DNA of 5,652 nucleotides from Alphaproteobacteria bacterium. Lineage in GTDB: Bacteria > Pseudomonadota > Alphaproteobacteria > CACIAM-22H2. Every line of letters starts with the position of its first letter. Position 1 is the stretch's first letter. The stretch is from NCBI GenBank assembly GCA_947500965.1, contig CANMWW010000172.1, forward strand, positions 1-5,652. The letters are read 5' to 3'. Positions 1 through 4,175 of this stretch are shown here, piece after piece. Position numbers and translations under genes: made by a program. The notes beneath the pieces were generated by a model. That model had not been told where the DNA came from and made no database searches. It saw only the letters and a list, made by a program, of their open reading frames with translations.

Positions 1-411
1 CAGCGACTGGCCGTCGAAGTTGGTGACCGCGGCGACGCGATCGACCTCGCTGAGGAGCTCGGTGAATTCCGAGTTCAGCATGGTGCGCTGGGTGCTAGCG
101 AGTTGGTCGGACGAAGCCTGGACCGCGAGCGTCTTCATGCGCAGCAGGATGTCGGACACGGTAGACATCGCGCCCTCGGCGATCTGGATCGCCGAGGCAG
201 CCTGGCCGACATTGACGGCGGCCTGCTTCAGGCTGACCACGTCGGCCTTCAGCGAGAGGCCAATGGCCAGCGAGGCAGCATCATCCGCCGCGGAAAGCAC
301 CCGCGTTCCTGCAGCGAGCTTGGCTACCGAGCGCGACGCCTCGGCGTCCGCCCTCTGGAGATAGCGCTGCGCGACATTGGCAGCGTAGTTGGAAACGACG
401 TTGAGAGCCAT
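1..411 (-). CDS. fliC: Flagellin, N-terminal part (cut by window edge)
   Basis: Filament subunit, exported by the flagellar type III apparatus and polymerised outside the cell. The frame reads from ATG at 411 to base 1 with no stop (137 codons), so the C-terminal part lies outside the window. The protein begins MALNVVSNYAANVAQRYL, typical of the D0 helix. Next comes LAAGTRVLSAADDAASLAIG (about residues 31-50), the flagellin signature that is usually SSGxRINSAxDDAAGLAI. Then follows the long D1 helix with QAASAIQIAEGAMSTVSDIL and RMKTLAVQASS, ending at EVDRVAAVTNFDGQSL near residue 137. There is no signal peptide, as expected for this export route. The start is fixed by the canonical N-terminus and by a GGAG Shine-Dalgarno nine bases upstream. 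Translation is possibly controlled by CsrA through the hairpin at 420-434. The family call is secure; which flagellin paralogue it is cannot be told. Confidence 0.96.
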   Translation of the reverse strand, partial: MALNVVSNYAANVAQRYLQRADAEASRSVAKLAAGTRVLSAADDAASLAIGLSLKADVVSLKQAAVNVGQAASAIQIAEGAMSTVSDILLRMKTLAVQASSDQLASTQRTMLNSEFTELLSEVDRVAAVTNFDGQSL

Positions 412-419
412 TTCGAAGC

Positions 420-434
420 ACTCCATCCTGGAGT
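420..434 (-). promoter_or_regulatory. GGA-loop hairpin over the flagellin RBS, candidate CsrA site
   Basis: On the minus strand the leader reads ACTCC-AGGAT-GGAGT: a perfect 5-bp stem whose five-base loop shows GGA. The 3' arm carries GGAG (424-421), the only good Shine-Dalgarno for the flagellin ATG at 411, at nine bases spacing. CsrA/RsmA sites are known to be GGA in hairpin loops, with selected consensus RUACARGGAUGU; here CCAGGAUGG matches the core. A protein bound here would block ribosome access. The structure is seen directly; CsrA binding is inferred. Confidence 0.5.
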
Positions 435-438
435 TGAG

Positions 439-455
439 CCACGCTCATTGCGTGG
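439..455 (-). repeat. Inverted repeat upstream of flagellin
   Basis: On the minus strand this is CCACGC-AATGA-GCGTGG, a perfect 6-bp stem with a five-base loop, just upstream of the GGA-loop hairpin. If transcription starts upstream, it would be a second leader hairpin. If it starts from the sigma-54-like element at 460-475, the repeat straddles the start site and would matter only as DNA. No function is assigned. Confidence 0.4.
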
Positions 456-459
456 AGCC

Positions 460-475
460 TGCACACCGCAAGCCT
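460..475 (-). promoter_or_regulatory. Weak sigma-54-like promoter candidate for flagellin
   Basis: On the minus strand AGGCTTGCGGTGTGCA has GG (474-473) and GC (462-461) exactly ten bases apart. It shares GGC, the following G, and TGCA with the consensus TGGCACG-N4-TTGCW. Transcription would start near 449, leaving a leader of about 38 bases that begins just ahead of the GGA-loop hairpin. Flagellin genes in Caulobacter are sigma-54 dependent, which makes the idea reasonable. The match is much poorer than at flgI, and GG-N10-GC is common in GC-rich DNA. Confidence 0.25.
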
Positions 476-479
476 CCTC

Positions 480-508
480 ATGAATCCATCGCGGCGTCCC
501 GGAGTCAA
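480..508 (-). promoter_or_regulatory. Candidate sigma-70-type promoter with two GANTC sites
   Basis: On the minus strand TTGACT (508-503) matches the -35 hexamer at five of six positions, but the hexamer 17 bases on, ATTCAT (485-480), is a poor -10. GANTC sequences, the CcrM methylation target in alphaproteobacteria, lie at 502-506 and 482-486 and overlap both elements. This is an alternative to the sigma-54-like candidate just downstream. The weak -10 keeps confidence low. Confidence 0.25.
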
Positions 509-533
509 CGCGCACGACCCGCGGGCTTGCCGG

Positions 534-557
534 AAAATGATCCGCGGTGGACGGATC
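534..557 (-). terminator. Intrinsic terminator after fecR
   Basis: On the minus strand GATCCG (557-552), a seven-base loop and CGGATC (544-539) form a perfect 6-bp stem, followed one base later by TTTT (537-534). It lies 22 bases beyond the fecR-like stop codon. A second GC-rich hairpin with one bulged base (571-590) overlaps the stop itself. Together they should end fecR transcription before the flagellin promoter region. The T-tract is short. Confidence 0.5.
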
Positions 558-578
558 CACGGCGCCACCGGGCGGCGC

Positions 579-1439
579 TCAGCGCCCGCCGCGCAGGACC
601 TGCTCGAGCCTGTCGCCATCGCCGATGCGCCTGCCATCGGCACCGAACGTGGCGCGCTGCGCCGGATCGAAGTAGGCGACGAGGCGACGCTGCGCGTCCT
701 GCGCGTCGACGCGGCCATTCGCCTGCACCACGAGGAAGCCGACCGGCCGGCCGGCCGCGTCGCGCACCTCGCGCGGGCCGCCTCCCGGCGCGGCCGCGCG
801 CTGCGGCGCCGCGCCGAGCGAGCGGACGATCTGCGCGATCGCGGCGCGGAAGGCCGGGCTCGGCTGGCCGCGCTGCACGCCGGCGACGCCGGCGCGCACC
901 GACACGAACTCGCCCTGCCGGACCACGCTCGCCGCGCCGCCAGCCACCAGCGAGACCTGCCCCTCCTGCACGTCGAGCTCGAGCAGCGTGCCGTCGACGC
1001 GCATGGTGAAGGCCGTGCCGCGGATGCCGAGCGTGCCAGCCGGCGTGCGGATCGACACGTCCTTGGCCGCGGCGCTGCCGACGAAGCGCAGCGCGCCGCG
1101 GGTCATGGACGCCGCGCCCTTGATCCCCTTCGTCGCGGGGTCGAAGACGAACTCGTCGAGCCGCAGCTCGGCGTTCTCGCCGACGGAGAGCACGGTCTCG
1201 TCGACGAAGCGGAAGGTCGCGCCGCTCTCCGCGCCGGTGTTGATCAGCTCGCGGAAGGGAAGCGTGCGGCGCTCGGTGACGCGATACATGTTGCCGCCGC
1301 CGAACACGTCCTTGACGACCTTCTGGGCGGTCGCGACGTCGTTCGCCAGCGCTACCGGCGCCGCGGCGAGGATGCTGGCGCACAGGGCGAGCGCCAGGGC
1401 GGCGGCGCGCCAGGCGCGCGGCGCGAGGCCGGGCGGCAA
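579..1439 (-). CDS. Secreted FecR-domain protein
   Basis: Predicted periplasmic or exported protein of about 286 residues. With TTG at 1439 as start it has a textbook signal peptide: arginines near the N-terminus, a hydrophobic core (AAALALALCASILAAA) and a VALA|ND cleavage site near residue 32. A FecR-type beta-rich domain follows (about 60-165), with TLPFRELINTGAESGATFRF, VLSVGENAELRLDEF, GALRFVG and the hallmark IRTPAGTLGIRGTAF. The last 100 residues, after an Ala/Pro/Gly-rich linker, are not recognised. There is no cytoplasmic anti-sigma region or inner-membrane helix as in true FecR, and no ECF sigma or TonB receptor gene adjacent, so iron signalling is not implied. Start is uncertain: GTG 1478 and ATG 1508 are in frame. 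The ATG leaves only 30 bases to csrA, and its first six codons are the 1491-1510 repeat. No start has a strong Shine-Dalgarno. Domain call firm, role unknown. Confidence 0.85.
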   Translation of the reverse strand: MPPGLAPRAWRAAALALALCASILAAAPVALANDVATAQKVVKDVFGGGNMYRVTERRTLPFRELINTGAESGATFRFVDETVLSVGENAELRLDEFVFDPATKGIKGAASMTRGALRFVGSAAAKDVSIRTPAGTLGIRGTAFTMRVDGTLLELDVQEGQVSLVAGGAASVVRQGEFVSVRAGVAGVQRGQPSPAFRAAIAQIVRSLGAAPQRAAAPGGGPREVRDAAGRPVGFLVVQANGRVDAQDAQRRLVAYFDPAQRATFGADGRRIGDGDRLEQVLRGGR

Positions 1440-1490
1440 TGTCCTGTGGCGGCGGGGATCCGTTGGGGTATCCTCCACGCCTGACGCAGG

Positions 1491-1510
1491 GCGCGCATCC
1501 GCGCGCATGC
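1491..1510. repeat. Imperfect 10-bp tandem repeat between fecR and csrA
   Basis: GCGCGCATCC is followed directly by GCGCGCATGC, identical at nine of ten positions. The same bases allow a GCGCGC-ATCC-GCGCGC hairpin in a csrA leader. Read on the minus strand, the repeat would encode MRADAR at the ATG 1508 start of the FecR-domain gene, which suggests that start is not the true one. No function is known. Confidence 0.4.
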
Positions 1511-1538
1511 CCACAGGCCGGAGCCGCGCGCAGGCGAC

Positions 1539-1778
1539 ATGCTCTTCATCACGCGACGCATTGGCCAGTCCCTCATGCTCGGCGACGACATCGAGATCGT
1601 CGTCGAGGAGGTGCGCGGCCGGACGGTCAAGCTGTCGGTCAGGCATCCTGCCTCCGTGCAGGTGCTCCGGCGCGAATTGTGGGAGAAGATCCGCGCGGAG
1701 AACATCGACGCGGCCGCCAGCACCGACCTGCTCGACGATCCCGGCGAGCCGCCTGGCGACGCCGGGCAGAGGGCCTGA
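1539..1778 (+). CDS. csrA: Carbon storage/translational regulator CsrA
   Basis: Small dimeric RNA-binding protein that binds GGA motifs in mRNA leaders and represses or stabilises the message. The 79-residue product opens MLFITRRIGQSLMLGDDIEI and aligns without gaps to E. coli CsrA for about 55 residues. TRR (5-7) and the RNA-contacting R44 are kept. The usual VHREE at 42-46 is VLRRE here, so H43 is Leu and E45 is Arg. Past the usual length of about 61 residues there is an acidic, Gly/Pro-rich tail (DLLDDPGEPPGDAGQ). The start is the canonical CsrA methionine, with AGG four bases before the ATG. It diverges from the FecR-domain gene and converges on fliX with a 21-base gap. In other bacteria CsrA controls motility and, with FliW, flagellin translation; the nearby flagellin gene carries a matching site. 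No fliW gene is visible here. Confidence 0.96.
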   Translation: MLFITRRIGQSLMLGDDIEIVVEEVRGRTVKLSVRHPASVQVLRRELWEKIRAENIDAAASTDLLDDPGEPPGDAGQRA

Positions 1779-1799
1779 GGCCTCGCGCCGCGCCATTCG

Positions 1800-2216
1800 T
1801 CAGCCACCCGCGCCGCGGCGCCCGCCCTTCGACAGGCGCGCCGCCTCGAAGCGCAGGCGGAAGCGGATCTCCTCCACGGTCTCGCGCAGCTCGGGATCGA
1901 GGGCCTCGCCGCCGACCTCGTCCGCGAGCTTCGCCAGGCGCGAAGCCGTCGCGGGACTGAGCTCGCCCTCCAGGATGTCCAGGCGCAGCTGGTCGAGGCA
2001 GTCGAGCGAGGCCTTGCCGCGCTCGATGGCGCGACGCCGGTCCTCGATCGCGAGGAGCGATCCCGCGAGATCGAGGCCGCCCGCCTGATCGACGCCGGCC
2101 GGCGCGGCGACGCCTGACGCGCGTTCCGTCCCGGCTGGAACCGAGAACTCACCACCCCTGCGGGCGGGAGCCTTCCCGCCGACGCCCTTCGCACCACCCG
2201 ACTTGCCTACGCGCAT
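1800..2216 (-). CDS. fliX: Flagellar assembly regulator FliX
   Basis: The 138-residue product matches FliX, an alphaproteobacterial protein that acts with the sigma-54 activator FlbD to couple basal-body assembly to transcription of later flagellar genes. The N-terminal 50 or so residues are low-complexity, rich in Gly, Ala and basic residues (MRVGKSGGAKGVGGK). The rest is helical and charged, with LLAIEDRRRAIERGKASLDC, LDQLRLDILEGELS and LDPELRETVEEIRFRLRFEAARLSK, the conserved part of the family. The ATG at 2216 is chosen because GGAG lies nine bases upstream and the MRVG start fits the family; the frame stays open to 2354 but the added residues look like noncoding sequence. It diverges from flgI, as in Caulobacter. 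The identification rests on pattern and context and no search was run. flbD is not in the window. Confidence 0.85.
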   Translation of the reverse strand: MRVGKSGGAKGVGGKAPARRGGEFSVPAGTERASGVAAPAGVDQAGGLDLAGSLLAIEDRRRAIERGKASLDCLDQLRLDILEGELSPATASRLAKLADEVGGEALDPELRETVEEIRFRLRFEAARLSKGGRRGAGG

Positions 2217-2242
2217 GGCCGTTCGCTCCGTCCAGAGATATG

Positions 2243-2258
2243 CCCGGGACTTCCCGGG
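2243..2258. promoter_or_regulatory. 16-bp palindrome between fliX and flgI, candidate operator
   Basis: CCCGGGA-CT-TCCCGGG is a perfect 7-bp inverted repeat with a two-base spacer. It lies 26 bases before the fliX start and about 75 bases upstream of the predicted flgI transcription start. Enhancer-binding proteins of the FlbD/NtrC type bind dyads near sigma-54 promoters, and FlbD is FliX's known partner. It could therefore activate flgI while repressing or autoregulating fliX. The dyad is seen directly; the FlbD assignment is inference. Confidence 0.4.
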
Positions 2259-2293
2259 GCGGGCCAGGCGGATCCTTTTCGCCTGCCGCCGCA

Positions 2294-2309
2294 TGGCACG
2301 CCCGTTGCA
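2294..2309 (+). promoter_or_regulatory. Sigma-54 promoter of flgI
   Basis: TGGCACGCCCGTTGCA matches the sigma-54 consensus TGGCACG-N4-TTGCW at every position. The invariant GG (2295-2296) and GC (2307-2308) are exactly ten bases apart. The start site should lie near 2320, giving flgI a leader of about 34 bases. Class III flagellar genes in Caulobacter, including rings and hook, are transcribed this way under FlbD and FliX control, and fliX is the divergent neighbour. No comparable element was found facing fliX. Confidence 0.85.
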
Positions 2310-2353
2310 ACAAGCGGGCCGAAGCCACGACAGCAAAGAATTTGGCCCCTGCA

Positions 2354-3490
2354 ATGCCCCATCGTCCCTCGACCATCCTTGCCAGCGCCCTCGCGGCGCT
2401 GCTCCTGCTGGCGTCCGTGCACGCGCCGGCGCAGCAGCAGGACTACTCGGCGCGATTGAAGGATATCGCCGACTTCGAGGGGGTCCGCGACAACGTCTTG
2501 GTCGGATATGGGCTGGTCGTCGGCCTCAACCGTACCGGAGACACGATCTCCAACTCCGTATTCACGCGCCAGTCCCTGCTCGGCATGCTCGACCGCCTTG
2601 GCGTCAACGCCAAGGACGCGGCGCTCAAGACGCAGAACACCGCGGCCGTCATCGTGACGGCCACGCTTCCTCCCTTCGCCCGCCCCGGCAGCAGGGTCGA
2701 CATCGTCGTGTCGGCGCTGGGCGACGCGAAGAGCCTGCTGGGCGGGACGCTGCTCGTCACGGCGCTGCTGGGCGCCGACGGCGAGGTCTACGCGGTCGCG
2801 CAGGGCCCGCTCGCGGTCGGCGGCTTCTCCGCCGAGGGCGCCGCGGCGTCGGTCACGCGCGGCGTGCCGACCTCGGCGCGCATACCGAACGGCGCGATCG
2901 TGGAGCGTTCGGTCGGGTTCTCCCTGCGCGACATGAAGGCGGTCACGGTCGCGCTGCGCTCGCCCGACTTCACCACCGCCTCGCGCGTCTCCGCCACGAT
3001 CAACGCATTCCTCGGTGGCTCCGCCGCCGAGACGATGGATTCGGGCACGATCCGCGTCGCCGTCCCCGCCGGCTATCCCGGCGGCGTCGTCGCGCTGATG
3101 ACCGAGATAGAGAAGCTCAGCGTCGTCCCGGACCAGCACGCGCGCGTCGTCATCAACGAGGAGAATGGCGTGATCGTCATCAACCAGGACGTGAAGATCG
3201 CCCCGGTCGCGATCGCGCAAGGCAGCCTGACCGTGCGGATCACGGAGACGCCGCAGGTCTCGCAGCCATCGCCGTTCAGCTCGACGGGAACGACGACGAC
3301 CGTGAACCGCACCGAGGTGCAGGTCACCGAGAGCGGCACGGGGCGCGTCGCCATGCTGGCGCGCGGCGCATCGCTGCGCGACCTCGTCAACGGCCTCAAC
3401 TCGCTCGGCGTGAGTCCGCGCGACCTGATCGGGATATTGCAGACGCTCAAGTCGGCCGGCGCGCTGCGCGCGGACCTGGAGGTGCGGTGA
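2354..3490 (+). CDS. flgI: Flagellar P-ring protein FlgI
   Basis: Periplasmic subunit of the P ring, the peptidoglycan-level bushing around the flagellar rod. The 378-residue protein has the length usual for FlgI. A signal peptide (MPHRPSTILASALAALLLLA, cleavage near APA|QQ at residue 26) directs Sec export. Family motifs follow: RLKDIADFEGVRDNVLVGYG and LVVGLNRTGD after the signal peptide, the IVVSALGDAKSLLGGTLLVT block, IPNGAIVER, and LSVVPDQHARVVINEENGVI with the VAIAQGSLTVRI strand in the C-terminal half. The ATG at 2354 is chosen because it places the signal peptide at the terminus; the frame is open further upstream but would overlap the sigma-54 promoter. No clear Shine-Dalgarno precedes it. 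The stop overlaps the next start by one base, so the two genes are probably coupled. The sigma-54 promoter at 2294-2309 drives the unit. Confidence 0.97.
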   Translation: MPHRPSTILASALAALLLLASVHAPAQQQDYSARLKDIADFEGVRDNVLVGYGLVVGLNRTGDTISNSVFTRQSLLGMLDRLGVNAKDAALKTQNTAAVIVTATLPPFARPGSRVDIVVSALGDAKSLLGGTLLVTALLGADGEVYAVAQGPLAVGGFSAEGAAASVTRGVPTSARIPNGAIVERSVGFSLRDMKAVTVALRSPDFTTASRVSATINAFLGGSAAETMDSGTIRVAVPAGYPGGVVALMTEIEKLSVVPDQHARVVINEENGVIVINQDVKIAPVAIAQGSLTVRITETPQVSQPSPFSSTGTTTTVNRTEVQVTESGTGRVAMLARGASLRDLVNGLNSLGVSPRDLIGILQTLKSAGALRADLEVR

Positions 3491-3825
3491 TGGTGATGCT
3501 GTCGGGGGCCATGCCACGCGCAGGGCTCGAGAGTGCGGGCGGGGCCAGGCGCGACGAGCGCGCGGCGGCCGCCTTCCAGGCCGCCATGACGGCGCAATTG
3601 CTGAAGCCGGCGCTGCCGAAGCTGCTCTCCGCCTTCTCCGGGGGATCGGGCGGCGCGTCCGAGACGATGGAGCAGTTCGCCTCGCAGGTGCTCTCGGACG
3701 CGCTGGCGCAGCAGATAGCGAAGCGCGACCCGTTCAACCTCTCGCCCGTCGTGATGGCCGAGATCGAGGCGCGCAAGGCGCGCGCGGGTGGCGATGCGGC
3801 CGGGCCGCGGGCGGCGTCGACATGA
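3490..3825 (+). CDS. cheL: FlgJ-like rod-binding protein (CheL type)
   Basis: The 111-residue product fits the rod-binding domain found in the N-terminal half of enterobacterial FlgJ; the C-terminal muramidase is absent, as is usual in alphaproteobacteria, where the short form is often called CheL. The visible core is AAAFQAAMTAQLLKPALPKL (about 27-46), a Gly/Ser loop, and ETMEQFASQVLSDALAQQIAKRD with FNLSPVVMAEI, matching the family pattern of a hydrophobic helix, a glycine loop and a second helix. There is no signal peptide. The role, by family, is rod assembly in the periplasm. The start is set by TGGAGG at 3477-3482, seven bases before ATG 3490, which overlaps the flgI stop (TGATG). The end overlaps the next gene by ATGA. 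Family assignment rests on pattern and strongly on position after flgI; the symbol follows alphaproteobacterial usage. Confidence 0.78.
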   Translation: MVMLSGAMPRAGLESAGGARRDERAAAAFQAAMTAQLLKPALPKLLSAFSGGSGGASETMEQFASQVLSDALAQQIAKRDPFNLSPVVMAEIEARKARAGGDAAGPRAAST

Positions 3826-4112
3826 CCCCCGCCTCCAGGCTGACGCAGGAGCTCTCCGCCCTCGACCCCCTGCGCATGCCGGCCTCCGCGCTCCTGCGCG
3901 AGGTGGAGCGCATGGCGCACAGCGTCGGAAGCGAAGCGGCCGGGGCGGACGCCACCGACCTGCGCGCGCTGCAGGAGGCGGCGGCGACGCTGAAGGCGCG
4001 CATCGCCGCGCGCGTGGCGACGCTGACCGTCCTGCGCGACGCGATGCGCGCCGCCGACAGGCAGGTCCGCGGCGCGGCCGGCCTGTACGACGCCGCCGGC
4101 CGCCGCCGCTGA
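3822..4112 (+). CDS. Small helical protein, possibly FlgN-like chaperone
   Basis: A 96-residue, largely helical protein whose ATG overlaps the preceding stop (ATGA), so it is almost certainly translated with flgI and the flgJ-like gene. The centre (about 44-75) is an Ala/Leu/Arg-rich stretch, LRALQEAAATLKARIAARVA, compatible with a coiled coil. The C-terminus, AAGLYDAAGRRR, resembles the Tyr-x-x-x-Gly-Arg ending common in FlgN-family proteins. FlgN is a cytoplasmic export chaperone for the hook-filament junction proteins FlgK and FlgL and often lies near flgJ. The protein is shorter than usual FlgN (about 140 residues) and similarity is confined to the helical core and tail. It has no signal peptide, cysteine or catalytic motif. 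It could instead be an unrelated lineage-specific flagellar protein. That it is a gene is well supported; the FlgN link is tentative. Confidence 0.75.
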   Translation: MTPASRLTQELSALDPLRMPASALLREVERMAHSVGSEAAGADATDLRALQEAAATLKARIAARVATLTVLRDAMRAADRQVRGAAGLYDAAGRRR

Positions 4113-4175
4113 GTTTCCCTCCGCTGCGGACCGGGTAGGGCGCGCAAGCCGACGGCGCTGCGCATAGCTGGTTGC

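Noticed and set aside
1453..1472. GG-N10-GC spacing upstream of csrA as a sigma-54 promoter
   Set aside because: Outside the invariant dinucleotides it does not match; such spacings are frequent in GC-rich DNA.
480..1484. Long plus-strand open frame opposite the FecR-domain gene
   Set aside because: Arginine/alanine-rich product with no family motif; it mirrors a convincing FecR domain on the other strand, as expected for high-GC DNA.
1767..1785. GGCC-TGA-GGCC hairpin over the csrA stop as a terminator
   Set aside because: The stem is only 4-5 bp and has no T-tract.
579..1796. A longer minus-strand open frame that extends the FecR-domain protein back to 1796
   Set aside because: It would run antisense through the whole of csrA and put about 120 residues before a clear signal peptide.
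2240..2353. Upstream extension of flgI to ATG 2240
   Set aside because: It would bury the signal peptide 38 residues in and start upstream of the sigma-54 promoter.
2217..2354. Upstream extension of fliX to 2354
   Set aside because: The extra residues would be read across the flgI promoter and the palindrome, and a good GGAG lies just before the ATG at 2216.
2203..3489. Plus-strand open frame upstream of and in frame with the flgJ-like gene
   Set aside because: It overlaps flgI in another frame; the Shine-Dalgarno at 3477-3482 and the FlgJ-like domain place the real start at 3490.
2207..3517. Long minus-strand open frame opposite flgI
   Set aside because: Low-complexity Arg/Asp/Ala composition and no motif; flgI on the other strand is unmistakable.
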